Positions 34,441 through 50,500 of a stretch of DNA of 64,000 bases are shown here, piece after piece; within the stretch, counting starts at the first letter, position 1, and the number at the start of each line of letters is the position of its first letter. The translations under genes were made by a program, and so were the position numbers. The DNA is from Halocaridina rubra (lineage: Eukaryota > Arthropoda > Malacostraca > Decapoda > Atyidae), in NCBI GenBank assembly GCA_037179515.1, contig JAXCGZ010022657.1, forward strand, positions 203,889 through 267,888, read 5' to 3'. The notes beneath the pieces were generated by a model. The model searched no databases, was not told the origin of the DNA, and saw only the letters and a list, made by a program, of their open reading frames with translations.

Positions 34441-34575
34441 GCCGACATCCACAAACTTTTTTCCTTCTTTCAACATATATAAGAGTTTCACTTTATCTAC
34501 AATGGTTAACATTTTCCTTTGCCGCTTAGGCTCACTACAAGAAGCCTTGGAAGATGAAGGATGCTTGGGAAGCAT
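34441..34575 (-). pseudogene. TigA transposase N-terminal fragment
   Basis: From the ATG at 34575: MLPKHPSSSKASCSEPKRQR, KMLTIVDKVKLLYMLKEGKK. Ends at the same deletion point as 9121. Confidence 0.85.
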
Positions 34576-35217
34576 TGCAAAGGTAAAAATATGTGAGTAA
34601 AAAAATCACAAGCAAAACATATTAATAATAATAAGCACAACGTGAATGGCGCACACGAGTGAGGCCAGACAATGGAAGATGGTGGAAGCCTTTGTCCGAA
34701 ACGCTGATAGCGGTATCGTATTTTACATGTTGCAATACTGTTAGTATTTATGTTTTTTACTATTTTTTACTGTTTTAATATTCTTAGGCTAAGAAATACA
34801 ATTTTTTTATCGATAAAATCATGAAACTACTGGAAATATAAGTATATATGCCAGCTCACATAGCTGCGACCCCAATACATTGTACGCTATCGAACACAAG
34901 CAAAACGCTTAATAAGCACAACGTGAACGGCGCACACGTGAGTTAGACTGAACGAGTCTTTGTCCAAAACACTGATAGCGGTATCGTATTTTACATGTTG
35001 CAATACTGTTAGTATTTATGTTTTTTACTATTTTTTACTGTTTTATTATTCTTAGGCTAATAAATATGTTTTTTTATCAATAAAATCATGAAACTACTGG
35101 AAATATAAATACATATGCTAGCTCACGTAGCTGCGACCCCAATACATTGTACGCTATCGAACACTATTTTGCATGATGCAATACCATGAGTTATACTGTA
35201 CGTACGTATATCATTCA

Positions 35218-35395
35218 GTTATTAGTACAATGTATATTAATTTAAAATTCATTTACATATTTGATGATTGTACAAAATCTATTGTATTTATTCATTGTAA
35301 TTTGGATCAAATATTCCTTTTGTAAAGATTATACTGTACTTTTCAAAAGAGGTGGTCAATAAACGTATCTATCTATCTATCTATCTATCTATCTA
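35218..35395 (+). mobile_element. Retroelement 3' tail with AATAAA and (CTAT)n, inside TigA
   Basis: Same block as 9850-10020, with a longer tetranucleotide tail (about seven units at 35367-35394). Confidence 0.6.
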
Positions 35396-35637
35396 AATTT
35401 ATGTTTTTTACTATTTTTTACTGTTTTATTATTCGTAGGCTGGGAAATAATTTTTTTTTACCAATTAGATAATTAATTATGTTTTTTTCAATAAAAAAAA
35501 TGAAAATACTGATTTTTTTTTTTTTAATATTTTAATATTTTTGCATATACCCATGAAATAAAATAATAATTTATCCAAAAAAAAAACCGCGATACAGTGA
35601 GAACGTGAACCAAGAAACGCAAATAACTGGGGGAACA

Positions 35638-38946
<3,309 letters not shown>

Positions 38947-38956
38947 TATATATATA
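38947..38956. repeat. Short (TA)5 junction
   Basis: Only ten bases separate two TigA copies, a possible early stage of the longer tracts. Confidence 0.8.
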
Positions 38957-40224
38957 CAGTGTTTCTTCCATTATCGCGAAGGTTTGGTTCCGGGACCCGG
39001 CGCGAGACAGGAAAATCGCGGAGTAGGATCAGCCTATATGTACATAGATATTTTAATTTATTTTTACGTTTACACCGTATAAACTGTATACACCCTCCCT
39101 GTACTATTAACAAACCACCCTTTACTTCATAAATAACAGCATGCAAGCGTAAATTTATATGACATACTCATGTACATAGGTATTTTACAACTATTTTTAC
39201 GTTTACTGTATAAACCCTCCCTGCACTGTTAAAAAACCACCCTTTACTTTATAAATAACAGCATGCAATGTACATTTATATGTACGTGATAGGTAAACTT
39301 ACCTTATCTGTTATGGTTAACATTTTCCTTTGCCGCTTAGGCTCACTACAAGAAGCCTTAGAAGATGAAGGATGCTTGGGAGGCATTGCAAAGGTTAAAA
39401 TATGCGAGTAAAAAAATCACAAGCAAAACGTATTAATAAGCACAACGTGAACGGCGCACACGTGTAACTTATCTGAACGAGTGAGGCGAGACAATGGAAG
39501 ATGGTGGAAGCCTTTGTCCGAAACGCTGATAGCGGTATCGTATTTTACATGTTGCAATACTGTTAGTATTTAAGTTTTTTACTATTTTTTACTGTTTTAT
39601 TATTCTTAGGCTAAGATATACTTTTTTTTATCAATAATATCATAAAACTACTGGAAATTTTAATATATATGCTAGCTCACTTAGGTGCGACCCCAATACA
39701 TTGTACGCTATCGGACACTATCTCACGTAGGTGCGAGCCTTTGTCCGAAACGCTGATAGCAGTATCGTATTTTACATGTTGCAATACTGTTAGTATTTAT
39801 GTTTTTACTATTTTTTACTGTTTTATTATTCTTAGGCTAAGAAATACGTTTTTTTATCAATAAAATCTTGAAACTACTGGAAATATAAATATATATGCTA
39901 GCTCACGTAGCTGCGACCCCAATACATTGTACGCTATCGGTCACTATTTCGCATGATGCAATACTGTGAGTTATACTGTAGTATGTATATCTAAATTTAT
40001 GTTTTTTACTATTTTTTACTGTTTTATTATTCGTAAGCTTGGAAATAAATTTTTTTATCAATTAGATAATGAAATGTTTTTTCAATAAAAAATTAAAATA
40101 CTGAAATTTTTTTTTTTTTATTTTAATAGTTTTGCATATACCCCCCAAAAAAATATAAAATTGCCAAAAAAAATCACGGTACAGTTAAAACGTGAGCCAA
40201 GAAACGCGATACAGCGAAGGATCA

Positions 40225-40227
<3 letters not shown>
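38957..40227 (-). mobile_element. TigA element, deleted
   Basis: Starts CAGTGTTTCTTCCATTATCG, ends as the complement of CAGTGATCCTTCGCTG. Same deletion class as 28408-29987. Confidence 0.88.
39295..39386 (-). pseudogene. TigA transposase N-terminal remnant
   Basis: From the ATG at 39386: MPPKHPSSSKASCSEPKRQR, KMLTITDK, then the 169-bp unit. Confidence 0.8.

Positions 40228-40315
<88 letters not shown>
40228..40315. repeat. (TA)n microsatellite
   Basis: TigA end on the left, CACCT variant on the right. Confidence 0.97.
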
Positions 40316-40318
<3 letters not shown>

Positions 40319-40876
40319 CTTGAAACGTGAGGATAGGTTCTCAGAAGTGTCATGTAATGAAAATTCGCTTAATGTAACCAGTCATTTACCATAAGAAACA
40401 ATGATAATAAGCATAGATATGTTCCACAACCGTACATAAACAGACTATGCCAAAGATATAAGATAAGTAAAACATAACAAAGCTGAAAGACCTGTAGTTA
40501 TTGACATTAATATACAAATAGTGTACATTATAAAAGATATACAGACTTAAAATAAATACTGTAAAGAAAAAAAATATTAACACACCCTGAGAACAAACCC
40601 TTTATCTGCAAACGTAAGCAGTAGGAGGAGGAGACAAAAGCAATAGGAGAGGGAGGAGAAGAGGAGGAGGAAGGGGGAGAGCAAAGCACTGGTTGTTGTT
40701 GGGGTTAATACTGGGTGAAGAGAGACTGAAGCACAAGGCAGCATGGTGGGAAACTGCCTCAGAGGCAGTCGCTTAGTTACTGAACAACCATTTTTTTCGC
40801 TTTTCTCACATGTAGCTCGCGCATTTCATATTTTCCAATTTTGCGTATTATTGCAAGGCGTAAAAAGCAAGTTGAC
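40316..40876 (+). mobile_element. CACCT-family variant copy
   Basis: Starts cctcttgaaacgtgagg. Shares the catagatatgttccacaacc block and a 3' part with gaaactgcctcagaggcagtc; ends gtaaaaagcaagttgactg before TA. Same variant as 13528-14194 but with its 3' end retained. Confidence 0.65.
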
Positions 40877-40888
40877 TGTATATATATA

Positions 40889-42890
40889 CACCTAGGTCTT
40901 TGAATAACGCAAAGATAGGTTCTCAGAAGTGCAGCGTATTTTAATTTTCGCGTAATTAAACGAGTCACTTTCCATAAGAAACAATGACAATGGGCATAGA
41001 TACGTCCCACAACCGTCCATAGATACACTATATCAAAGATATAAGATAAGTAAAACATATTTTATAAGTACATAACAAAGCAGAATGACCTGTAGTTATT
41101 TATATTAACATGCAAATAGTGTACAGTATAAAAGATATACTGTACAGATTTAATGTAAAGTAAACAAATTATTGCACTCTATTATGCGGTGGGCAACAGG
41201 CATACACTGGGACATGCATGGTGGCGGTGAGCACGAGGATGAAAACGTTTTGCCGCCTCCGTATCAGCTGATGCAACCTTGCATGCTATTACCCTGACAA
41301 TATTATATCGCAAATTTGTTTGCTGTTTGTCCTTAGTGATTTTTTTCAATTCTCTTCATAATATTCAATCGCATTACGTGGTAGAAGAGGAGGATGCGGG
41401 AGAACGAACCTCTATCAGCAAACGTTTTGCCGCTTCTGTATCAGCTGATGCTTATCACTATTCAGGCACAATATCTTACTCATAAAATATTTATTTCATT
41501 ACCCTATTTGGGGTTTATCTAATTTTCAAGATTATAGTATTATTAATATTCCTTGGTTCAAAACAATATTCTATCTTCTTTACATATCAACCATGCTGCA
41601 CAAAATCTTAACGTAAACAAAGTCAGCTGAGACAAAAAGAAAACTATACAATTCGTCACATATATCGTACTGTACATAGGAAACCTAAATGAAATATATA
41701 TATTATCTACACGCTATTTCCCTAACGATATTATATCGAAAGTTTGTGTGCTGTTAGTTCTTAATGCTTTTTATTTATTCTCTTCATAATATTCGATCGC
41801 ATTAAGCAGTAGAAGAGGAGGAGGATGCGGAAGAACGAACCTCTATCTGCAAACGTTCTGCCGCTTCCATATCAGCTGATGCACCCTTGCACGCTATTTC
41901 CCTGACGATACTATATCGAATGTTTGCTGTTTGTCTTGATGCATTTTTTTAATTCTCTTCATAATATTTGATCACATTAAGTGGTAGAAGAGGGAGGAGG
42001 ATGCGGGAGAACGAACCTCTATCCACAAACGTTTTGCCGCTTCCGTATCAACTGATGCTAATCACCATTCAGGCACAATATCTTACTCAAAAAATATTTA
42101 TTTTCTCACCCTATTTGTGGTTTATCTAATTTTCAAGATTATAGTATTATTAATATTCCTTGGTTCTAAACATTACTCTATCTTCTTTACATATCGACCA
42201 TGCTGCACGAAATCTTAACGTAAACAAAGTCAGCCAAGACAAAAAGAAAACTATACAATTCGTTACAAAGAAAACGTATATCGTACTGTACATGGGAAAC
42301 TTAAATGAAATATATATATTCTCTACGCACTATTTCCATGACGATGTTATATTGAAAGTTTTGCTGTTTGTTCTTAATGCTTTTTTTCAATTCTCTTCAT
42401 AATATTAGAATGCATTAAGCGGTAGAAGAGGAGGAGGATGCGGGAGAACGAACCTCTATCTGCAAAAGTTTTGGTGCTTCCATATCAGCTGATGCACCCT
42501 CGCACGCTATTTCCCTGACAACATTATATCGAAAGTTTGCTTGCTGTTTGTTCTTAATGCTTTTTTTCAATTCTCTTCATAACATTCGATCGCATTAAGC
42601 GGTAGAAGAGAAGGAGGATGCAGGAGAACGAACCTCTATCTGCAAACGTTTTGCCGCTTCTATATCACCTGATGCACCCTCGCACGCTATTTCCCTGACA
42701 ATATTATATCAAAAAATTTTTGGCGGAAAAGTGCCTCTGAGGCGGTCGATTACATACTGAAATGAACATTTTTTTTTCGAATTTTTTTGCATGGGCGTTA
42801 TTTGCGAATTTCGTAATTTTTTTATTATTATTTTTTAGGGGCATTATTCCAATTTCACGGATTATAAACACATAAAAAGCGAACTAGGTG
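40889..42890 (+). mobile_element. CACCT-family element, complete copy
   Basis: Starts CACCTAGGTCTTTG after TATATATATA and ends gaactaggtg (complement CACCTAGTTC) at 42890. The interior is 180-bp monomers (41300-42720) and a 3' block with gcattattccaatttcacgg. No coding sequence. Confidence 0.78.
41300..42720. repeat. ~180-bp CACCT monomers
   Basis: gagaacgaacctctatc recurs at about 41401, 42009, 42445 and 42626, the last two 181 bp apart. Two longer units include an extra ~240-bp segment containing ggcacaatatcttactca. Confidence 0.8.
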
Positions 42891-42902
42891 TGTACATATA
42901 TA

Positions 42903-43227
42903 CAGTGATCCTTCGCTGGATCGCATTTGTTGGCTCGCGTTTTCACTGTACCACGGTTTTTTTTTTTGGCAAATTATTATTTTATTTTTGGGGTATATGC
43001 AAAAATATTAAAATATTGAAAAAATAAAAATTTTCAGTATTTTCGTTTTTTTATTGAAAAAAAAACAAATTTCATTATTTAATTGATAAAAAAAAAAAAA
43101 TTATTTCCCAGCCTACGAATAATAACAGTAAAAAATAGTAAAAAACATAAATTTAGATATATAACTCACAGTACAGGGTCTTGCATCATGTCAAATAGTG
43201 TCCGACAGCGTACAATGTATTGGGGTC
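42903..43227 (+). mobile_element. TigA element, 5' part, interrupted by an LTR retrotransposon
   Basis: Starts CAGTGATCCTTCGCTGG after TA. Continues to tattggggtc at 43227; the remainder is at 53008-54081. Confidence 0.88.
43223..43227. repeat. Target site duplication GGGTC (left)
   Basis: Identical to 53008-53012. The uninterrupted site (attggggtcgcagctacg) is present at 21363 and elsewhere in TigA copies. Confidence 0.92.
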
Positions 43228-44836
43228 TATGACAGAGTGTTTCGCTCAAAGTCACCAGAGGCTGCTAGATGCCTTATTAATTAATTTAGTAACTTAACTG
43301 TTATTTTCTAACTAAAAAAATTAATTCCCACTTCTTGACTTTTGCAGATTATGATTATTTGCAATTTATATTTTAGCTTATAGCTAATTTTAAATATACC
43401 TTATTTACTCTTCTTGTACGCGTAGAAGTATAGCCCCGATTTAAAGGATGCTCCTATTTTCCGTCTGCTACGAGCCAAAAACATTCTGGAGATTGTTTAC
43501 CAGTAACCTAACTTTTCATTATTATTCTCGTTTTATTTTATTTGCTTCCACTTGTTGCACCTAAAAATACTGTCTCTCCCTTGCATCTCTGCTATAATTG
43601 CCTGCAAGGGACCACCACTAAAATAGTCCTTAAATTATATCAGAGCCAGTTACTGCTCTAGAAAATGTATCCTACAGATGAACTTGGTTTATTTTCGAGA
43701 ATTAGTTACATTCGTTACTGGCTAAATCTTACGGATTTTTATTCTCAGATTCCATTCCCATACACACGAAATTTTGTAGATTACCAAACCGGAATCTCAC
43801 ATGCCAAAGTTAATTCCTTAACCTGTAAATTACAGCTGATTTACATTGCTAAGAAGTTTCTTTTCATTGAATGTGATAAACGAAAATCTCATCCTCTGAA
43901 GACTGGTTATGAGCCCGTAAAAATCTATCTCTTTTCCTAATAAATTCTAATTTCATTTCACCTCTTTCTGTCATCGTAAATAAAGTGTTTTACGTCAAAA
44001 AAAAAACCTCGTCAATAAAGCTATTTGCTATTCAAATTGCACATAATAAATCATTTAGCTAAAGTGTTTTACGCTATAATTTGCAAATAATTAAAAGGTA
44101 ATTTTACCCTGTTGGCTTTGCAAATATTTCTTGTTAACCACAATTTAATGAATGCATACTGTATTTATCTTGCTAATTCTTCATATGTTGGGGATAAAGT
44201 GTTTTGAGTTATAAGTTGCAAATACCTCAAAAGGTGGTTTTGCACCCTTTTTTTTTCATTGCAAAGTTCTTGATAACCAAAAGTTAATAAATTGTTTTCC
44301 TTTAAAACCAGTAAAGAATTAATGGTTTGTATGCTATTATGGTAGAATAAATATTTCTGGTTAGCTGTGAATAACCAATATATTTTATCCAGTAGAATGA
44401 CATTGGAAACTCATTATATGTGTGCTCATGCTATCAGTTTCCCATTATAAACAGTGTGTCATTTCTGTTTCTGAAATTGCAGTGTCCTGTATTCTACTCT
44501 GCCTGTGTGACAGAGGTAATCATCGAGTTGAGGCCAAAGTCTTGGTATACGTCCATGGTGCCGGGAAATGAAATCGTGCTCACCACCTCCGGGATTCGAG
44601 GCAGCATTTCATAAAATTTAATCAGAAAATTCAATTCTTTTAATGTCATTGCATTTCCAAAATTAAAAGAAAGTTGAATTCTGAGTTTCATTTAACCGAC
44701 TAATGGTAAAAGAGATGGGGTGTTAAAGTACAAATATCTGTCCTGTCTATTTGTGAGCTCTTAACCGAGCTCGGTACTTTGAGTCCCCTTAGTAAAACAG
44801 AATCTTAACAACACTCAACCATCCTAACCCCCAACA
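43228..44836 (+). repeat. Left LTR, 1609 bp
   Basis: Begins TATGACAGAG (the right LTR has TGTGACAGAG, so one base of the terminal TG is mutated) and ends CCCCCAACA. A 91-codon open frame within it (43665-43940) is not conserved intact in the other LTR. Compared with the right LTR it lacks about 174 bp after cagatgaact. Confidence 0.92.
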
Positions 44837-44840
44837 AGAT

Positions 44841-44858
44841 TGGCGCCCGAACAGGGAC
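44841..44858 (+). other. Primer binding site, tRNA-Lys type
   Basis: TGGCGCCCGAACAGGGAC, four bases after the left LTR, is complementary to the 3' end of tRNA-Lys (the UUU isoacceptor class used by several retroelements). It would prime minus-strand DNA synthesis. Confidence 0.85.
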
Positions 44859-45516
44859 CCGAACAGACAGACTGATTTTATAAATTTATTTTTATTTTGC
44901 TTTTTAACATTGCACATGAAACCCGGTTACCATTGGCTCGATTATTGAAATGAATGAATCTTAGGCTGCACACGAAAATTTTCGCGCTAGAGACGTTGTG
45001 GATAAGAAATTTTTTTTTTTTTTCAATATTAATTATGGTAACTAATAGTTTCTTGTTTCCCATGTGGTAAACAATATTTCAGGAAATCTACATGAGATTA
45101 TGTGGTAACAGACTTTAGAAATTTTGCATGACGAGAAGACGTGTTATTTAAAATTTCATTTATTTGCGTGATAAGATTGAGTTTTAAAGCATTCGTGTTT
45201 TATATATCCGTTAAAGGGTGATACTTGTTAGGAATTGTTTATATTTCCTTGGGATATAGGAATTGGGAGAAGCATATTATTTTGCTTATAATTGTGTTTT
45301 ATATTCAAGCATTGACTGCTCATAGATTGGGAAGAAAACCTTTGGTGTCATTTATCGAGCCTAGGCTAAGCCTTTCATGTGTCTGAGTTGTCACTTGAAA
45401 ATAAATTTTCTCATTACAAGTAGAAATGTGTAATCTGGCTGCCTAGTAAGCTGTTAGCTTATCGTTGGTGTATTTTGCATAGGATCTGTGTCCTTTTGGT
45501 AACACTCCAGAATTTT

Positions 45517-45678
45517 ACTTACGACATTTTATTTGTGGGTACTGCCATATACGCGCTCATACGCAGACACGACCGCTATACTGTATTCGTTTGTATTACT
45601 TACGACATTTTACTTGTGGGTACTACCATATACGCGCTCATACGCAGGCATGACCGCTATACTGTACTTGTTTGTACT
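45517..45678. repeat. 81-bp tandem duplication in the leader
   Basis: acttacgacatttta(t/c)ttgtgggtact starts at 45517 and again at 45598. Confidence 0.9.
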
Positions 45679-45719
45679 CTCAAGCACTGGGTGCTAGTCG
45701 GTAAAATTCGTTGTTGCTC

Positions 45720-46262
45720 ATTCCTTTCATTTGCACCATAACTGCAGGTACTGCCACGTATTGCTGTTAAGCAGGCACGACTGCAATTCTGTATTACCAG
45801 TGTTTCATGCACTGTTTTGCAACATTTTGTTGCTGTTGCACTTGATTGTGTTGCTCATTCCTTTCATTTGCACAATAACCGCAGGTACTGCCACATATTG
45901 CTGTTAAGCAGGCACGACTGCCATTCTGTATTACCAGTGTTTCATGCACTGTTTTGCAACATTTTGTTGCTGTTGCACTTGATTGTGTTGCTCATGCCTT
46001 TCATTTGCACGATTACCGCAGGTACTGCCACATATTGCTGTTAAGCAGGCACGACTGCCATTCTGTATTACCAGTGTTTCATGCACTGTTTTGCAACATT
46101 TTGTTGCTGTTGCACTTGATTGTGTTGCTCATTCCTTTCATTTGCACCATAACCGCAGGTACTGCCACATATTGCTGTTAAGCAGGCATGACTGCCATTC
46201 TGTATTGCCAGTGTTTCATGCACTGTTTTGCAACATTTTGCTGCTGTTGCACTTGATTGTAT
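45720..46262. repeat. 137-bp tandem array in the leader, about four units
   Basis: atgcactgttttgcaacatt recurs at 45807, 45944, 46081 and 46218, exactly 137 bp apart and nearly identical. Not a multiple of three, so non-coding; overlapping small frames here are artefacts. Confidence 0.95.
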
Positions 46263-46455
46263 TTTGAGTCAGTTTTATGGTGAGGTTTTGAGATCACTTT
46301 TATGTTTAAGTTTGAACTGTGGTGTTGAATTTTTTTTCTTTCTCTCCTTGGTGTTGTGTGGTTCTTTCCTATTTTTTTCTACTACTGTATTGTAGAGATT
46401 TGTTTTTTTTTGTGGTTGTTTTGGCACTTCGTTATTGACTGTTTATGAAACAAAC

Positions 46456-47581
46456 ATGGAAACCATCAAAACATTCGATGAGAAGCGTTACCTAGACATA
46501 ATGATTGCTAGGGGTGAGATACGGTTTTTCCCCAAGACAGAAGCTCTTCGAATGGGCTCATGAGAAGATGGTTGAACGCCGAGATAAGCAGGAGAAGAGA
46601 GCAAGTGATGAGGCACAAGCACAACGTGATGAGGCACAAGCACAACGTGAGGAGGCACAAGCACAACGTGATCATGAGCTTGCGCTTGCTCGGCTTCGAG
46701 CGGGAATCCCAGACAGGAGTCCTTTATCCGGAAATAGAGATTACAGGAACGGCAAGCACAAGAGCCCCTCGCAGAACTTCAATCGTCCAGCTCCTCCTCC
46801 TCACACTCCTAAGCCTTATTACGGCCATGCACCCACACTCAAGAAGGATGACCCGGTAAGACCTAAGCCTCAGCAGTTAAGAGGCAAAGGCCATTACTCT
46901 GCTCCACCTTCCCAGGGTTTTCAGCCAAACTCTAAGAGCCACCACGCTCCCTCACACAGCGGCGGCCCACATAGCCGTCTGGCCACTCACTCAGCCCATG
47001 TTGTGGAAACAGGGCCAGAAAGGGCCAATGAGGATAATGCCGAGGAACCACCATACAAACTTGCCAATGTGGAATTCATCGAACATGATGATCTGGAAAT
47101 GATCCCAAAATGCCTAGAAACCATAAATGGTGTGGAAGCTGAGATTGCCCTTGACACAGGGGCCAATGGCATACTTGTTGACGAGAGACTCATCAAGGAT
47201 GAAGATTTTACCAGCAAAGTCGTTCGTGTGCGGGTTGCTGAAGGAACACCCCAAATACGACGCTGCTGTGTCATTAACCTGGATTGCAAATACTACAAGG
47301 GAAAATCCCCAGCTGTGGCAATGATTGGGCATATCTACCCTCTCATGATGGGTCGTGCACTGAACCTAGTTCCTACTTTCCAGGCCGACCTCTACCATAA
47401 GGACATTTCTCGTTATAACTTCCCTCGGAGGAAGTCACATGAATCCATTTCAGCAGCAACTCCTGGCCTCGATGCCAAGAATATGGACGATTCTCCGACT
47501 GACTCCGTTGAGTCTGCTGCAGTCAGTACACGTAATGTGGCGGAGAGTTTCCCCCTCCTTTACCTGATGATGCACCTCTAG
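46456..47581 (+). CDS. gag-pro: Gag-like N-terminus and aspartic protease (gag-pro), one frameshift
   Basis: The likely start is the ATG at 46456 (METIKTFDEKRYLDIMIARG). A one-base shift near 46505 moves it into the long frame: GFSPRQKLFEWAHEKMVERR, then an Arg/Glu/Ala/Gln-rich probable coiled coil with three EAQAQR repeats (duplicated gaggcacaagcacaacgt), then a Pro/His/Lys-rich linker. The protease follows: GVEAEIALDTGANGILVDE holds the catalytic DTGA triad (about residues 215-220 of the long frame), so it would work as a dimer. No capsid domain and no CCHC zinc knuckle are visible, so Gag is unusually short or reduced. It ends at a TAG at 47579, overlapping the pol frame by 46 bases, with the heptamer TTTCCCC at 47548 positioned for a -1 shift. 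Confidence 0.82.
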
Positions 47582-50500
47582 AGCCATTGAAGTCCCGTCC
47601 AGACTTTGCCAAATTGCAGCAAGACTGCCCCAGCCTCAAACGCTGGATGCAGCAGGCCACTGAGGGAAGGACCTTCACGGTGAGAGGAGGAGGCCAGATC
47701 ACTTACGCCCTTGAAGATGGAGTACTTCGTAGGCATGTGACTAAAGATGGCCACACCTTTAAACAGTTGGTGGTGCCCGCTTCGTTGCGCCACCAGGCTA
47801 TGTATGTGGCACACCATTTACCTCTGAGTGGACACAGAGGCAAAGCAAAAACTCGGCACGTCCTTCAGAAGGCTTTTGCATGGCCAAATATGTACACCGA
47901 GGTAGACAGATATGTAGGCTCCTGCCCTGTCTGTCAATCCACCTCAACGGCACCGGTACCGAAAGTTCCCCTAGGGATAACTAAGCTCTCAATGGAGCCA
48001 TTTTCCAAGGTCGCTATTGACATACTAGGTCCTATTAATCCAGCTTCGTCCACGGGGAAACAATTCCTCCTGGTATATGTCGACCTGGCAACAAGGTACC
48101 CAGATGCATTGCCACTGTCTTCTATCACGACTGAAGCAGTCGCTCATGCCCTATTTGAAATCTGCTCCAGGGTTGGCTTTCCTGAGCAGGTCACTTCTGA
48201 CAATGGAAGTCAGTTTACAAGTAGGCACTTTGAGGCTTTCTGTAACCTTTTAGAAATGAAGCACATTCGTACGAGTGTCTATCATGCCCAATCAAATGGA
48301 GCATGCGAACGCTATAACGGGACATTGAAGCGATGTTTGCGCAAGCTAGTGATAGATATACCTAGGCAGTGGGACAAGTACGTCCCTGCTGCACTTTTCT
48401 CCTTCAGAGACACGCCCCACGACACTACTGGATACTCGCCTTTCGAGCTGATTTATGGTCATAAGGTCAGAGGCCCAGTAGAATTCTTGCCAGAATGTTG
48501 GGATTCACCTACCATCGAAGATGACGATAGGGACATCCATGAGTATATTTTGAAGTTTTCGTCTCACCTCAAAAAGGCTTGGAAAACTGCACAATTAGCC
48601 ATTAAGGGTCACCAGCAGACTGCCAAGCTCCTCTTCGACAAGCGTGCGCGGCATCATGCCCTGACACCCGGAGATCGAGCTCTGTTACTTCTTCCAACAG
48701 ATACCCGCAAGCTAATGCTACGCTGGAAAGGACCGTACACTGTGGTACACCGGGTGACCCCTGACAATTATGTGCTAAATGTTGATGGCAATAACTGGAA
48801 ATACCACATTAACCAGCTGAAGCTTTATTGTGAGGACCCGGAGGCCCACAGGGATCCTGCGCTGGCGCTCCCAGCAACCCCTATAGATGCCCCCAGCATC
48901 AACAGAACCTCCGAGGCTGCAGCAACACAGGTGCTCCATTATAGCCACCCCTTACTTCCTATATTGGAATACTGCACCCTTGCAGTGGAGACAGACTTAC
49001 GGGAGTGGAGTTTTTCGGAAGAAGCCCCTCTGGCCGCAGCCACCGCCCTTGCAATTGAAGACATAAGCTTAGCTTTTGATGATGGTAAGGATCCTGCCAT
49101 TCCCACACACCGAAAAGAAAGTGTGAGTAATTGCATTATTAACTCCAGACTGCAACCGAGTCAACGGGAACAGCTGAACAAGCTATTAGAGGACTATGAG
49201 AACGTCTTCAACGACCTCCCAGGCATTACCACTACCCTTGAGCATCATGTCAGATTGACTGACCCAGAGCCATTTCGGCATTCCTATGGTCTTCCCCACC
49301 AGCTGTCCTTACGGCTGAAGGAAGATCTTGACACTTGGGTCCACCTCGGAATAGTTGAAAAGAGCATTTCGCCTTGGTGTTCGCCGTTACTGGCAGTGCG
49401 TAAGCGAGATGGCAGTCACAGGTTCTGCCTTGACTGTCGTAAGCTTAACTCCCGTACCATCTTTGATGGAGAGCCCATTGCTGACGCCGAGCATATTTTC
49501 TCGTTGCTTTCCCAAGCCCGTTACCTGTCCAAGTTGGATTTGGCCAGTGGATTTTGGCAAGTCCCGTTGAGCGAGACTACCAAGCCTCTTACAGCCTTTT
49601 CCACAAGATATGGTCTATACCAGTTCAGGGTCATGCCTTTTGGTATGGTAAATGCCCCTGGCTGCTTCAGCAGACTCATGAGGATAGTACTACAGGATCT
49701 CGACAATGTTTCATGCTTTATAGACGACATCCTGGTGCATTCTCAGGATTGGTCATCGCACCTCGAGACCCTCCGCAGAGTTCTCACTCGTCTGAACCAG
49801 CATGGACTTCATTTAAAGCCTTCCAAATGTGAGATTGGTTTCACACAATTGCAGTATCTCGGCCACGTGGTTGGAGAAGGAGTTATGTCCCCTTTACATG
49901 ACAGGGTACAAGCTATTAAGGATATGGAGAAACCTGCCACTGTCACTCAACTGAGATCATTCCTGGGTAGTGTCGGCTACTACCAACGGTTCATTCCACA
50001 CTTTAATACTATCGCTGCCCCTTTGCAGCAAATGACCTCCTCGAAGCAAAGTAAAACCTCCCCTGTCCAATGGACAGATGAAGCGGAGAGAGCATTTTTC
50101 AAGCTCCGAGAAGCATTGGCGGGTGAGCCAGTATTACAACTGGTAAACCCTGATTTTCCATTTATCTTGCAGACCGACGCCTCAGACGAAGGCCTGGGTG
50201 CCGTGCTCTTGCAAGCCCAATCAGACAACTCAGCAGAAGTAGCTCCAGTGCGATATGCAAGCCACAGGCTTCGCCCTGCAGAGCGAAATTACTCCACCGT
50301 GGAGAAGGAAGCTCTAGCTGCATATTGGGCCATAAAGAAATTTGAAGTCCATCTGTATGGCCAACATTTTACACTTGAGAACCGACCACCGACCTCTCCT
50401 ATATTTACAGACTGCAGACAAGCTAAATCCTCGCCTGAAAAGGTGGGCACTTTACCTGAATCTTTTCAAATTCACTGCCCAACATGTTCATGGCAAGGAC

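Larger units (their letters stand above)
44859..46455 (+). other. Retrotransposon 5' leader, no supported gene
   Basis: About 1.6 kb without a credible open frame, containing an 81-bp duplication (45517-45678) and a 137-bp array (45720-46262). No capsid-like sequence was recognised. Confidence 0.7.

Noticed and set aside
43665..43940. 91-codon frame inside the left LTR as a gene
   Set aside because: Interrupted by the extra 174 bp in the right LTR and without recognisable motifs.
45817..46267. Overlapping 75-94 codon frames rich in His/Cys/Leu
   Set aside because: They repeat with the non-coding 137-bp array, whose period is not a multiple of three.
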